A DNA stretch of 64,000 bases from CAIYRG01 sp964494505 (GCA_964494505.1 CAZBRO010000006.1:62001-126000); one strand, 5' to 3'; positions 25,865 through 35,295 are shown, counted from the stretch's first letter. Numbers and translations: made by a program. The notes: generated from the letters alone by a model not told the origin.

Positions 25865-26617
25865 ATGCTCATCGCCCAGATCAGCGACACCCACATTCTG
25901 GCAAAGGCGTCGGACGAAGCGGTGGCTGCGAGCCGTGCCGACAATCTGCGGCGGTGCATCGACGACATCAACCGCCAAGGGGCGGACGCCGTGATCCACA
26001 CGGGCGACAGCGTGCAGCAAGGTACCGCCGACGAGTATGCGCATCTGCGCGCGATCCTGGCGGAACTGGAAGCGCCGATTTTTATCACCCCCGGCAATCG
26101 GGACGGGAAAGCCACGCTGCGCGTTGCGTTCGACGATGCTGGCTACCTGCCGATGGAGGGCGATCTTCTCCATTACACGATCGAAGATTATCCGTTGCGC
26201 CTGGTCGCACTCGATTCGGTCGTTGCGGGCGAACGAAAGGGCGTTTTCGGCGCGGACCGGCTCGCCTGGCTGGAGGAAACGCTCGCGAGAGAACCCGAGA
26301 GGCCGACGCTGCTTTTCATCCACCATCCCCCTTTCGACATCGCCCCGCATTATATCGACGGGTACCGGTGCCCACAGGACGCGGTGAATTTGGCGTCATT
26401 GGTCAGCCTCCATCCCCAGGTCGCGCAACTCCTCTGCGGTCATGTCCATTGTCTGCACCGTGTCCCGTGGGGCGGGACGATTGCCACCGTTATGCCGAGC
26501 ATTGCCGTGGATGTGCGAAGAGAAGCCGATGCCTTCGGTGACGCGCCCGCATACCTGCTGCACCGCTTCTCGAATGACGAGGGCCTGGTCACCCAAACGC
26601 GGGTGGTGCGCCAATAA
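25865..26617 (+). CDS. CpdA-like class III phosphodiesterase / metallophosphoesterase
   Basis: A 250-residue calcineurin-fold enzyme. The five metal motifs are visible in order: SDTHI, HTGDSVQ, GNRD (the usual GNHD with Arg), FIHHPP and CGHVHCLH. Class III enzymes hydrolyse cyclic AMP or related phosphodiesters. The His-to-Arg change in the fourth motif is known in several relatives but could alter activity. It follows sat by 21 bases and may be co-transcribed. Its substrate is not indicated by context. Confidence 0.87.
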   Translation: MLIAQISDTHILAKASDEAVAASRADNLRRCIDDINRQGADAVIHTGDSVQQGTADEYAHLRAILAELEAPIFITPGNRDGKATLRVAFDDAGYLPMEGDLLHYTIEDYPLRLVALDSVVAGERKGVFGADRLAWLEETLAREPERPTLLFIHHPPFDIAPHYIDGYRCPQDAVNLASLVSLHPQVAQLLCGHVHCLHRVPWGGTIATVMPSIAVDVRREADAFGDAPAYLLHRFSNDEGLVTQTRVVRQ

Positions 26618-26788
26618 TGGCGTGGCCATCGCGTGCAGGAGCGCAACCGCTAGATCGGACTGACCGGATGCGGTAACCTCTTCCTCTCTCCGGTACAAAA
26701 GAGCCGCCGCCCGTAACCGCGTTGTCATCCCGCACGCCTCTTCGCGTGTTCCACCATTTCGCCCCCAAGCCATTCACGGAGTATTTCG

Positions 26789-27466
26789 ATGAAGCTCTAT
26801 ATGCATCCCGTATCGACTGTGAGCCGGCCAATTCGCCTTTTCTGCGCTGAAAACAATATCGCGGTCGACGAAGAGACGGTTGATCTCATGACCGGCGCCC
26901 ACCACAAGGAGCCCTATATTTCGGTCAATCCGAACAGGCAGGTTCCCCTTCTCGAGGACGGCGATTTGCGGCTTACCGAAAGCTCGGCGATCCTGAAATA
27001 TCTGGCCGACAAATATGACCTGCCCTCATACCCGAAGGACCTCAAGAAGCGCGCCAAGGTCAACGAGGTCATGGACTGGCTGAACACGGGCTTCTATCGT
27101 GATTTCGGTTACAACCTCGTCTATCCGCAGCTCTTCCCCCACCACAAACGCAGAACCGAGGAGGCGCATGCCGGAACCGTGGCGTGGGGCCAAGAAGGGT
27201 CGAAGAAGTGGCTTCAGCTTCTGAACGACCACTGGATCGGACCCAACAACCAATATCTTTGCGGCAACGAGATCACGATCGCGGACTATTTCGGGGCTTG
27301 CCTAGTTTCGATCGGCGATCTGATCGGCTGCGATCTTGCCTCATACCCGAACGTGAGTCGGTGGCTTTCCAATATGAGAAAGCTCAAGAGTTGGGACAAG
27401 GTCAACGAGATCTTCTCAGGGTTCGCGGCGGGCAACAAGGGCAAGGAATTCGCCCTGCCGCTGTGA
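26789..27466 (+). CDS. Glutathione S-transferase family protein
   Basis: A 225-residue GST. The N-terminal thioredoxin fold shows KLYMHPVSTVSRPIRLFCAE, VNPNRQVPLLEDGDLRLTES (cis-Pro and the glutathione-binding ES pair) and ILKYLADKY. The C-terminal helical domain has ITIADYFGACLVSIGDLIG, with the conserved Asp of the folding box. The active-site Ser/Thr is probably in HPVSTVSR, as in theta-like forms. The function could be conjugation or a redox reaction. It lies 171 bases after the phosphodiesterase. Confidence 0.9.
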   Translation: MKLYMHPVSTVSRPIRLFCAENNIAVDEETVDLMTGAHHKEPYISVNPNRQVPLLEDGDLRLTESSAILKYLADKYDLPSYPKDLKKRAKVNEVMDWLNTGFYRDFGYNLVYPQLFPHHKRRTEEAHAGTVAWGQEGSKKWLQLLNDHWIGPNNQYLCGNEITIADYFGACLVSIGDLIGCDLASYPNVSRWLSNMRKLKSWDKVNEIFSGFAAGNKGKEFALPL

Positions 27467-27552
27467 GGCGGGCGGGTTAGGAGGCGGGCGCCGGAGCTTC
27501 GTTTGGCCGGCCTGCGAGGCGCGTGAGGTGTTCAGATATTGCGGAGAAAATA

Positions 27553-28008
27553 ATGGCAACGATGGCCATCGAACAGGTCGACCACATCGGCATCCGGGTG
27601 ACCGACAAAGCGCGCGCGCTCGCCTTTTACGCCGGACTCGGGTTTGAACTCGCGCACGTATCGGATTTCGACGCGGTCGTGATCGTCAAGAATTCCGTTG
27701 GGGTCGAGCTGAACCTCATCGTCAACGGCGTCGACCTTACGGGCGGCAAGAACATCCTGATGGACGTACCCGAAAAGCACCCCGGCTACACCCATGTGGC
27801 GTTCCGCGTCGCCGACATTCGCCACACCATCGCCGTTCTGAAGGAAATAGGGACCGCCATCACCCAGGGTCCGGTGACGTTCGGGGACGGTCATGTCTCG
27901 GTCTTCTTCCGTGACCCGGACCGCAACGTCATCGAACTCAGGGCCCGTCTCGATCCGGAAGCCGCCGAAAAGATCGAAGGCCTGGTGTTCTACGATCCAA
28001 AGGGGTAG
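27553..28008 (+). CDS. VOC-superfamily (glyoxalase-like) protein
   Basis: A 151-residue single-domain vicinal-oxygen-chelate protein made of two beta-alpha-beta-beta-beta units. Metal-ligand candidates are His in QVDHIGIRV, Glu in GVELNLIV, His in GYTHVAFRV and Glu in RNVIELRA. The start at 27553 has a GGAG site; an inner ATG at 27562 is possible. It follows the GST gene by 86 bases, which would fit a glutathione-linked detoxification pair, though that is an inference. Confidence 0.88.
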   Translation: MATMAIEQVDHIGIRVTDKARALAFYAGLGFELAHVSDFDAVVIVKNSVGVELNLIVNGVDLTGGKNILMDVPEKHPGYTHVAFRVADIRHTIAVLKEIGTAITQGPVTFGDGHVSVFFRDPDRNVIELRARLDPEAAEKIEGLVFYDPKG

Positions 28009-28041
28009 GGCGCGCCGCCCGGTTGGCGTACCGGCCGAGTA

Positions 28042-29145
28042 CTAACTTCCAGGTACGCCGTAGGTCTTGCTGAAGCCGTTGCGTTGATTGGTGACGGTGA
28101 AAGACCCATCCGCCCGTGCCGACACCTTTATCCAATAGGCCTTGCCGTTGTGGACCGGCGCGGGTGGCGCAGCCGCACCCGGTTGGGGCGCTGCGATGGG
28201 CGCAATCGGCATGGTGGGCGATGCCTCATCCAGCAGATTGGCAATGAACATGCCCGGCTGGGTGTATTCCTGCCCGCTCAGCTGCGAGAAATGGATCTGC
28301 CACAGATCTTCGAAGCCGGGCGATGTGTGAACGCTCATCATGGTGGTTGGGTCGCCGCCCTTGCGCGTGCCGTTGTTCATGATGGCGACGCGCGGGCGCA
28401 GTGCATGCACCATCACCGGCGAATTCGAACTCTCCACCCCGTGATGCAGGCCCAGGAACAAACCGACCGGCGGCAGGCTGGTGTTGGGGCACATCATCTT
28501 GAATTCCATCTTCCGGGGAAGATCGCCAAGATGGGCGGTACGGAATTTGCCAAAGGTGATGTAGCTCGCCACCGACATCGGGTCTTCCTGATTGTTGTCG
28601 ATGTCCTGGAATTTGGCGCATTCCGGATTAGGCTTGTTGGCCCCGGGGAGCGCCGTTTTCGAAATCATCTCACCGGCCGATGCCACGATGCGCCAGTCGA
28701 TGCCTTTAAGCTGGATGCGGTCACCCGGTTTGGCCACCGTGTGCTTCGCACGCGCATAAAGCTTGGGATAGACATCCTTCTCCCAATCCGCGCCGACGCC
28801 TTCCTGCACGTTCGGCCCATGATCGATAAATTCCCGAATCGGAATCTGCTTCGACAGCTCTTCCATGCCGCCGAAATGGTCGGCGTGGTAATGGGTCAGG
28901 ATCAGGTGGTCGATCTGGGTCAGATGCGCGTCCCGAACCGCGTCCATGATGCGCCCCGCATCGCGCACCGCGCCGTTGGCATTGCCCGTATCGATCAGAA
29001 CCGACTCGCCCGCAGGCGTCACGAAGAGCGTGCCGTTGCCCCCCTCCACGTCCGTCACATAGATGTCCAGCGTGGTGCGGGGCTGCGCCGCCGCCGAAGC
29101 CGCGGAAAGCATCAAAGCCGCGATGACCGCCAATGGTGCGCGCAT
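28042..29145 (-). CDS. Secreted metallo-beta-lactamase-fold hydrolase
   Basis: A 367-residue exported protein. A signal peptide covers about residues 1-20 (LAVIAALMLSAASAAAQP). The metal motif is LTHYHADHFGG (HxHxDH), with GDLPRKMEF and LGLHHGVESSNSP further on. The layout resembles ComEC/Rec2-type soluble beta-lactamase folds. A Pro/Ala linker (APIAAPQPGAAAPPAPVHNG) leads to a short C-terminal domain ending KTYGVPGS. Substrate unknown. It is convergent with the VOC gene and divergent from the MFS gene. Confidence 0.85.
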   Translation of the reverse strand: MRAPLAVIAALMLSAASAAAQPRTTLDIYVTDVEGGNGTLFVTPAGESVLIDTGNANGAVRDAGRIMDAVRDAHLTQIDHLILTHYHADHFGGMEELSKQIPIREFIDHGPNVQEGVGADWEKDVYPKLYARAKHTVAKPGDRIQLKGIDWRIVASAGEMISKTALPGANKPNPECAKFQDIDNNQEDPMSVASYITFGKFRTAHLGDLPRKMEFKMMCPNTSLPPVGLFLGLHHGVESSNSPVMVHALRPRVAIMNNGTRKGGDPTTMMSVHTSPGFEDLWQIHFSQLSGQEYTQPGMFIANLLDEASPTMPIAPIAAPQPGAAAPPAPVHNGKAYWIKVSARADGSFTVTNQRNGFSKTYGVPGS

Positions 29146-29310
29146 GGAAATTCCTCTCGCAGAAGCGGCGTTCTATGGCCGCGGCGATGCTATTTAGGTC
29201 CGGACCAGCCGTCAAACGCGACTATGCCGAAGAAGCGAATTTTTCTCCCCGCTCGCGGCCGGCAATGAATATCCTGTCCGTCACGCACAACGATGCGGGG
29301 GGGAGGGGAC

Positions 29311-30627
29311 ATGCCCGACGATCAGATCGACGCAGCCGCCGAGAAAGCCATTGTCGCAAAGCTCACATGGCGGCTCGCGGTCCCCATTACGCTCGGTTTT
29401 CTCATCGCCTATATCGACCGGGCGAACGCGGGTTTTGCCGCGCTCCAGATGAACCACGATCTCGGCCTGACCAACGTCGAATATGGTTTCGGCGCCGGAC
29501 TGTTCTTCATCTCCTACGTGATCTTCGAGATTCCCTCGACCCTCGTTCAGGCGCGCATCGGAGGCCCGCGCTGGCTTGCCCGTATCATGATCAGTTGGGG
29601 AATCGCGTCCGCAGGGATGATGTTCGTTGCCGGCGCCCATTCCTTCTACGGCGTCAGGCTGCTGATCGGCGCAGCGGAAGCCGGATATTTTCCGGGCGCG
29701 ATGCTGTATCTGGCGGCGTTCTTTCCACCCCGGCACCGGGCGAGGGTGATGGCGTTGTTTGCCGTTGCGATTCCCCTCTCCAGCGTGGTCGGTTCACCGG
29801 TTTCGGGCGCGCTTCTCGGTCTTGACGGAGCGCTCGGCCTTCGCGGCTGGCAATGGATGTTCCTGATCGAGGGCTTTCCTGCGGTGGTACTCGGATTAGC
29901 GCTGCTGTTGTTTCTGCCTCCGAATCTCTCGGCCGCGCCTTGGCTAAACGCTGGGGAGAAGTCCTGGCTCGCCGGACAGCTCGCCGCCGAAGCGGCAGCA
30001 ACCAAAGTCCCTCATGCGGGGGTATGGCGTGTCATGTTCGATCCATACGTGCTGCTGCTTTCGCTTGCCTTCACCGGCAGCGTCGGCGTGAGCCAGGCTC
30101 TCGCGCTCTGGCAGCCGCAGATGATCAAGGAATTCGGCCTGACGAACATGCAGGTCGGCCTGACGAACGCCATTCCGTTCGCGCTCGCTGCAATTGCGAT
30201 GCTCGTGTGGGGGCGCCGCTCGGACCTTTCCGGCGAACGCTTGTGGCATACGATTCTGCCGCTTGCGCTCTCGACCGTTGCGCTCGCCTCGGCTGCTTTC
30301 GTGCACGAGCTGTGGCTGTTCATCCTGGTGCTGTGCCTAACGATGATCGGTTCACAAGCCATGAAGGGACCGTTTCTTGGGCTGACCTCGGAATGGCTCG
30401 CAGGGCCGGCCGCCGTGGTCGGATTTGCGCAGGTGAATGCGCTCGGCAATGTCGCGGCCATCGTGACCACCGCCTCGATTGGCATGATCCGCGACGCGAC
30501 CGGCAGTTTCCAGCTGGCGCTGCTTCCGCTGATGCTGATCGCCGGGCTTGGATGTGCCGGGCTCCCCATCGCGGCGCGCAAGACCGCGCTTGGCCGCCCG
30601 CTGATCCGGCCGGCAAGGACGGTGTGA
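29311..30627 (+). CDS. MFS transporter, anion:cation symporter family
   Basis: A 438-residue, 12-segment MFS transporter. The opening (WRLAVPITLGFLIAYIDRAN) and the YGFGAGLFFISYVIFEIPST stretch are typical of the ACS group that imports organic anions such as phthalate, tartrate or glucarate. The start at 29311 follows a strong GGGGGGAGGGG site; an earlier ATG at 29293 lies inside the G-rich leader. The CoA-transferase gene follows 7 bases later, so import of an organic acid and its activation to a CoA ester is a reasonable reading. Confidence 0.88.
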   Translation: MPDDQIDAAAEKAIVAKLTWRLAVPITLGFLIAYIDRANAGFAALQMNHDLGLTNVEYGFGAGLFFISYVIFEIPSTLVQARIGGPRWLARIMISWGIASAGMMFVAGAHSFYGVRLLIGAAEAGYFPGAMLYLAAFFPPRHRARVMALFAVAIPLSSVVGSPVSGALLGLDGALGLRGWQWMFLIEGFPAVVLGLALLLFLPPNLSAAPWLNAGEKSWLAGQLAAEAAATKVPHAGVWRVMFDPYVLLLSLAFTGSVGVSQALALWQPQMIKEFGLTNMQVGLTNAIPFALAAIAMLVWGRRSDLSGERLWHTILPLALSTVALASAAFVHELWLFILVLCLTMIGSQAMKGPFLGLTSEWLAGPAAVVGFAQVNALGNVAAIVTTASIGMIRDATGSFQLALLPLMLIAGLGCAGLPIAARKTALGRPLIRPARTV

Positions 30628-30634
30628 TCCGATC

Positions 30635-32074
30635 ATGAGTGTCGCTATTTCCGCGCTCACGGAGTTGCTTCGTTTGAGGGGCGGCGCGCCCATCGAGCCC
30701 GGTGAGATCAGCATCCGCGGAAGCGATCCGTTCTTCAAAACTCCTTTTCGGGCCGGGGAGACGACAGCCGCGTCCTTGGCGGCAATCGGAGTCGCAGCCA
30801 ACGATATCTGGCAACTCCGCACCGGCCGTCGTCAAAGGATCGAGGTTTCCGTCCGCGAAGCCGCCGCAACGCTGCGGACCGGCGATTACACCGTCAAGCG
30901 CGACGAGACAGGCGCCTACAAGCACATTCCCATACCGGACGCGCAGGCGCAGATGCTGACTGTTACACAGCCTTGGCGCACCATGGATGGTCGCTATTTC
31001 CTGCCGCATCTCAATCTCCCCAATCTCGCGAAGCGCGTGCTCAGCGTGCTGAAATGCGAGAACACGCCGGCTGGCGTCAGTGCAGCCATTGCGCACTGGA
31101 ACGCCGACGCGCTTGAAGATGCAATCGCCGAGGCGCGGGCCTGTGGGGGAAAAATACGAACGCCGTCCGAATGGCTCGAACACCCGCAAGGGGCCTATCT
31201 CGCGGGCCGGCCGGTGGTTGAAATCACGCGCATCGGCGATGTTCCGCCCGAGGCGTTTCACATGGGCGACAGACCGCTCTCCGGCGTTCGCGTGCTTGAC
31301 CTGACGCGCATTCTCGCCGGCCCCGTTGGCGGGCGAAGCCTCGCCGATCATGGCGCCGATGTCCTCATGGTCACGGCCGAGGATTTGCCGCAGACGCCCG
31401 AGCACGTGCGCGACACGAGCCATGGCAAGCGCAGTTGCTTCCTGAACCTCAAGCGCGATGCCGATGCCGCTACATTCGCGGACCTGATACGCGGCGCCGA
31501 CGTCGTGATCGACGGATACCGTCCCGGGCGGCTGGCCCTTCTCGGCTTCAGCGTGGAACGGCTGATGTCGCTGCGTCCGGGCATCGTCTATCTGTCGGTC
31601 AGTTGCTTCGGTTCCGGCGGCCCCTTCGGCGCCCGCGCCGGGTGGGAGCAGATCGCACAAGCCGTGACCGGCATCTGCCAGACGCAAGGCGAGCGGACCG
31701 GCGCCGGCCAGCCCAAGCTCGTCTTCGCTCCGATGTGCGATTACAACACCGGCTATCTCGCTGCCTATGGCACGATGCTCGCTTTGGCGCGGCGCGCGCG
31801 CGAGGGCGGTAGCTGGGCGGTGCGCGCATCGCTGTGTCAGGCAGCGATGTTCATCCAGCGGCAGGGGCTTCTCGAGGATTTCGCCGCCGCGCCCGAACAT
31901 TTGTCGGATGCGGAACTCGAGCGGCGCTACGTTTCGGCGGATACCTGCTACGGCGCGCTGAAGACGCTCGGTCCGGCACTCGGCATGTCCGAAACGCAGC
32001 CTTATTGGGCGCGCACCACCCCGCGCCTCGGCAGCGACAAGCCGGAATGGCTGGCGCGGGATCGCGCGCTCTAA
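30635..32074 (+). CDS. Family III (CaiB/BaiF) CoA-transferase
   Basis: A 479-residue protein. The first 200 residues are a weakly conserved CoA-transferase-like domain. From about residue 214 the classical motifs appear: GVRVLDLTRILAGPVGGRSL, HGADVLMVTAEDLPQTPEH, KRSCFLNLKRD, DVVIDGYRPG and the probable catalytic Asp in CDYNTGYLAAYG. It would move CoA between carboxylic acids. It is coupled to the MFS gene and overlaps the convergent DUF302 gene by four bases. The acid is not known. Confidence 0.88.
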   Translation: MSVAISALTELLRLRGGAPIEPGEISIRGSDPFFKTPFRAGETTAASLAAIGVAANDIWQLRTGRRQRIEVSVREAAATLRTGDYTVKRDETGAYKHIPIPDAQAQMLTVTQPWRTMDGRYFLPHLNLPNLAKRVLSVLKCENTPAGVSAAIAHWNADALEDAIAEARACGGKIRTPSEWLEHPQGAYLAGRPVVEITRIGDVPPEAFHMGDRPLSGVRVLDLTRILAGPVGGRSLADHGADVLMVTAEDLPQTPEHVRDTSHGKRSCFLNLKRDADAATFADLIRGADVVIDGYRPGRLALLGFSVERLMSLRPGIVYLSVSCFGSGGPFGARAGWEQIAQAVTGICQTQGERTGAGQPKLVFAPMCDYNTGYLAAYGTMLALARRAREGGSWAVRASLCQAAMFIQRQGLLEDFAAAPEHLSDAELERRYVSADTCYGALKTLGPALGMSETQPYWARTTPRLGSDKPEWLARDRAL

Positions 32075-32484
32075 GCGCCCGCAGCGCCCTCGGTTGCTTC
32101 CTTCGCGACTGCTGCCAGCGCGGCCGTCATGACGTCCAGCGCTGGATCGACGGCGCTCCCTGCGCCATGTCGCGCCGCGATCCACTTCGGATCATTATAG
32201 GCGAACCAGGTTTTTCCCTTCTCGTCCTGCCAGACCAACGCCTTGAGCGGCAGGTCGATGCCTATCGTCTGAGTGGATTGCATCAGCGGCGTACCGGCTT
32301 TGGGATTGCCGAAGATCAGGACTTCCGTCGGCCGCAATTCCATGCCCGCTTTTGCCGCTGCCGCCGCATGGTCGATGCGCGCAAGCACGCTTATCCCGCG
32401 CGCCGTCACCGCGGCAACCAGCCGATCCATCGTCTCCTCGGGTCCGTGGCTGCTCGCGCAGATCGTCAGTCCGTCAGGTGTCAT
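32071..32484 (-). CDS. DUF302 protein
   Basis: A 137-residue DUF302-domain protein. Typical features are the SHGPEETMDRLVAAVTARGI opening, ARIDHAAAAAKAGMELRPTE, LIFGNPKAGTPLMQSTQTIG and LPLKALVWQDEKGKTWFAYN. The family is small and of unknown biochemical role, found alone or fused to other domains. There is no signal peptide at the start chosen. It overlaps the CoA-transferase stop by four bases and is divergent from the DHA2 transporter. Confidence 0.88.
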   Translation of the reverse strand: MTPDGLTICASSHGPEETMDRLVAAVTARGISVLARIDHAAAAAKAGMELRPTEVLIFGNPKAGTPLMQSTQTIGIDLPLKALVWQDEKGKTWFAYNDPKWIAARHGAGSAVDPALDVMTAALAAVAKEATEGAAGA

Positions 32485-32646
32485 GGGGATGATCTCCCAT
32501 TGCGGGCTCGCATTTACGTGCCTCGGGAAACCGGCAAGATACGCGCGGGCTGTCTCCCTATCAAAACGTGTTTCGAGCCCCTCGCTGTCGCGGCGGCGTC
32601 ATTGTTAGTATCGCAAGCTTCGCCCGGGCATCGGACAGGACGTGAC

Positions 32647-34059
32647 GTGAGCCTCTTCATTCACACGGCGTGCGATGCCGCGGTGGCGCGGACCGTGGCG
32701 TCAACATCGGCGGTGCGCCATCCCGTTCTAGTCTTGGCGACAACGATCCTTGCCTCCAGTCTCGCATTCGTGGACGGCTCGGTCGTCAATGTCGGCCTGA
32801 TTGCGATCGGTGGAACTCTCAATGCGAAGGCCGATGCGCTTCAATGGGTGATCAACGCATATCTTTTGCCGCTCAGCGCCCTTCTGCTGCTCGGCGGTGC
32901 CGCGGGGGATCGCTTCGGCCGCAAGCTGCTGCTGATTTTCGGAATTGCGGTCTTTGCGCTGGCTTCGGCCTTCTGTGCCATGGCGACGAGTTCGCTTTGG
33001 CTGCTCTCCGCGCGTGCGGTTCAGGGCATAGGCGCCGCCATCCTGCTCCCGAACAGCCTCGCCATTCTCGGCGAGACGTTTTCCGGTGAGGAGCGCGGCC
33101 GCGCCATCGGGACGTGGGCCGCAATGGGCGCGATGGTGGGCGCGGTTGGCCCCGTGCTTGGCGGGTGGTTGATCGATACGGTCGGATGGCGCGCGATTTT
33201 CCTGCTGAATCTGCCGTTGGCGCTTGCTGGAATCGTGCTTGCGCTTCTCTTCGTCCCGGATCGGCGAGGAGGCGCGAAACCATCATTGGATCTGCTGGGC
33301 GCGCTGATGGCGACATTCGCACTGGGCGCGCTGACCTGGGGACTGACGATTGGCACCGGACGCGCTGGCTGGACGGATGAAGCCTTCATTGCGCTGGCGG
33401 CCGGGACGGTATGGTCGCTCGTGTTCGTGCGCCTGGAAGGTGCACGCGGGGAACGCGCCATGATGCCGTTGGCGCTCTTCGGGTCGCAAACCTTCATCGG
33501 CCTCACAGTGCTGACGTTTCTCCTGTATGGCGCGTTCGGGGGATTGCTGGTCCTGCTTCCCTATGTACTGATCACCTCCGCTCATTATTCCGGAACCGCT
33601 GCGGGTGCTGCGCTCCTGCCGTTTCCGGTGGTGATTGCTTTGGCATCGCCGCTGATGGGCGGAGTGGGAGGCCGCATTGGCCCGCGCTTGCCCCTGACGA
33701 TCGGATCGCTCGTGGTTGCGGCCGGCTTCGCGCTGATGCTGCGGATGGACGATAGCGGCAACTATTGGACGATTGTGCTCCCCGCCGTTCTGACCCTATC
33801 GCTCGGCATGGCCGGAGCCGTGGCTCCGCTGACGACAGCGGTGCTGGCCTCGGTCGATGCCGCCCACACGGGTTCGGCGTCCGGCTTCAACAGCGCGGTA
33901 TCGCGTACCGGAGGGCTCGTCGCGACGGCCCTGCTTGGCGCGGCGCTTGGCGCCAAGGGCCCGGAATTGCTCGCCGACGTTCATGCTGCCGCCGCTGCGG
34001 GAGCTCTGATGGCCGTTGCCGCTTCGGCAAGCGCGTTCCTGTGGGTACGCAATCCATAG
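32647..34059 (+). CDS. MFS drug exporter, DHA2 (14-segment) family
   Basis: A 470-residue membrane protein with about 14 hydrophobic segments. Motif A lies in GGAAGDRFGRKLLLI, motif C-like glycines in GPVLGGWLIDTVGWRAIF, and motif D1-like LQWVINAYLLPLSALLL near the N-terminus, all typical of EmrB/QacA-type proton antiporters. The start is the GTG at 32647, seven bases after an AGGA site; the frame continues upstream only as read-through of other genes. Substrates cannot be inferred. Confidence 0.88.
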   Translation: MSLFIHTACDAAVARTVASTSAVRHPVLVLATTILASSLAFVDGSVVNVGLIAIGGTLNAKADALQWVINAYLLPLSALLLLGGAAGDRFGRKLLLIFGIAVFALASAFCAMATSSLWLLSARAVQGIGAAILLPNSLAILGETFSGEERGRAIGTWAAMGAMVGAVGPVLGGWLIDTVGWRAIFLLNLPLALAGIVLALLFVPDRRGGAKPSLDLLGALMATFALGALTWGLTIGTGRAGWTDEAFIALAAGTVWSLVFVRLEGARGERAMMPLALFGSQTFIGLTVLTFLLYGAFGGLLVLLPYVLITSAHYSGTAAGAALLPFPVVIALASPLMGGVGGRIGPRLPLTIGSLVVAAGFALMLRMDDSGNYWTIVLPAVLTLSLGMAGAVAPLTTAVLASVDAAHTGSASGFNSAVSRTGGLVATALLGAALGAKGPELLADVHAAAAAGALMAVAASASAFLWVRNP

Positions 34060-34079
34060 ACTGCGACGCGGGGGAAGGC

Positions 34080-35174
34080 TCAGTTCAATTCGGCGCGGAC
34101 CTGCTGGCGCAACAGATCGATCGGTATCAGCGCGCCCTTGTGCTCATAATGCCAGAACGTCCAGCCATTGCAGGCATCGAGCCCCTGAACATGGGCGGCA
34201 ATGCGATGGATCGAGCCCGTCGCATCGGCGCAGACGAGCGTCCCGTCCGCGCGCACCTTCGCACGATGCCGTCCCCCCAATCCCATCAGCACCGCACCCG
34301 GTTTCAGCAGCCCTCGCTCGACAAGCGTGCCGAACGGGATGCGCGGCTCGGCGCGTTTGCTGCGCGTTACCAGAACCGCATCGGCGTCGGTGGCCTCGAC
34401 GTCCGCGATGCGCGCCTGTGCCAGCCGCACGTAACCCGCATCGCGCTCGATGCCGATAAAGCGCCGTCCCAGACGCTTCGCCACCGCCCCCGCGGTGCCG
34501 GAGCCGAAAAACGGATCGAGCACCACCTCGCCCGGTTGGGTGGACGCCAAGATCACCCGATGCAACAGCGATTCCGGCTTCTGCGTCGAATGCGCCTTTT
34601 GCCCCGCTTCGTCCTTCAGCCGCTCGCCGCCCGAGCAGATCGGCAGCGTCCAGTCCGAGCGCATCTGCAACTCGTCGTTCAGCGCCTTCATGGCCTCGTA
34701 ATTGAAGGTGTAGGTCTTCTGCTCGCGGGATTTCGCGGCCCAGATCAGCGTCTCGTGCGCATTGGTGAAGCGGCGGCCCTTGAAGTTCGGCATCGGATTG
34801 GTCTTGCGCCAGATCACGTCGTTCAGGATCCAGAAGCCCAGATCCTGCAGGGCCGCGCCCACCCGGAAAATATTGTGATAGGAGCCGATCACCCAGATGG
34901 CGCCATTGTCCTTCAGCACCCGCCGCGCGGCCGTCAGCCAGGCGTGCGTAAAGCGGTCGTAATCGGCAAGGCTCGCGAAGCGGTCCCAGCCATCGTCGAC
35001 CGCATCGACCTTGGAATTGTCGGGCCGGCGGAGTTCGCCTTCGAGCTGGAGATTATAGGGCGGGTCGGCAAAAACGATGTCGGCCACACCTTCGGGCATG
35101 GCGTTCATGGCCGCGACGCAATCGCCCTCGACGATGCAATTGGCTTCGAATCCGCCGTCCGATTTTCTTGCCAT
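34080..35174 (-). CDS. ccrM: CcrM-type adenine DNA methyltransferase (GANTC)
   Basis: A 364-residue orphan methyltransferase. Motif IV DPPYNLQ lies near residue 38, the SAM-binding motif I is DPFFGSGTAGAVAKRLGRR, and the C-terminal RAMA-like domain of about 80 residues ends GWTFWHYEHKGALIPIDLLR. This beta-class layout matches Caulobacter CcrM (358 residues), which methylates GANTC once per cell cycle. No restriction partner is present. The start at 35174 gives family length; ATG 35198 and GTG 35213 are in frame and possible. Six GANTC sites lie just upstream, after rnhB. Confidence 0.95.
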   Translation of the reverse strand: MARKSDGGFEANCIVEGDCVAAMNAMPEGVADIVFADPPYNLQLEGELRRPDNSKVDAVDDGWDRFASLADYDRFTHAWLTAARRVLKDNGAIWVIGSYHNIFRVGAALQDLGFWILNDVIWRKTNPMPNFKGRRFTNAHETLIWAAKSREQKTYTFNYEAMKALNDELQMRSDWTLPICSGGERLKDEAGQKAHSTQKPESLLHRVILASTQPGEVVLDPFFGSGTAGAVAKRLGRRFIGIERDAGYVRLAQARIADVEATDADAVLVTRSKRAEPRIPFGTLVERGLLKPGAVLMGLGGRHRAKVRADGTLVCADATGSIHRIAAHVQGLDACNGWTFWHYEHKGALIPIDLLRQQVRAELN

Positions 35175-35216
35175 GCTCGCGCCCGCCCCGGCTTCCATCC
35201 ACAGGCGGGGCACAGT

Positions 35217-35295
35217 GATTCACCGCTGAGTCGCGGTCAATCGAATAGTTGAATCAAGCGCTTAAAATTGAGTCTCGATTGAGTCCACGGGATTC
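35217..35295. promoter_or_regulatory. Cluster of six GANTC sites upstream of ccrM
   Basis: GANTC occurs at 35217, 35228, 35251, 35270, 35281 and 35291 (GATTC, GAGTC, GAATC, GAGTC, GAGTC, GATTC), six sites in 79 bases. By chance one per 256 bases or fewer is expected. The cluster spans the end of rnhB and the leader of ccrM, the gene whose product methylates this sequence. Confidence 0.7.

Noticed and set aside
24722..26350. A 542-codon minus-strand frame over sat and the phosphodiesterase.
   Set aside because: Antisense to two clear enzymes and without any domain of its own.
30320..32185. A 621-codon minus-strand frame over the CoA-transferase.
   Set aside because: Antisense to a gene with strong CaiB/BaiF motifs; product is Arg/His-rich and unrecognisable.
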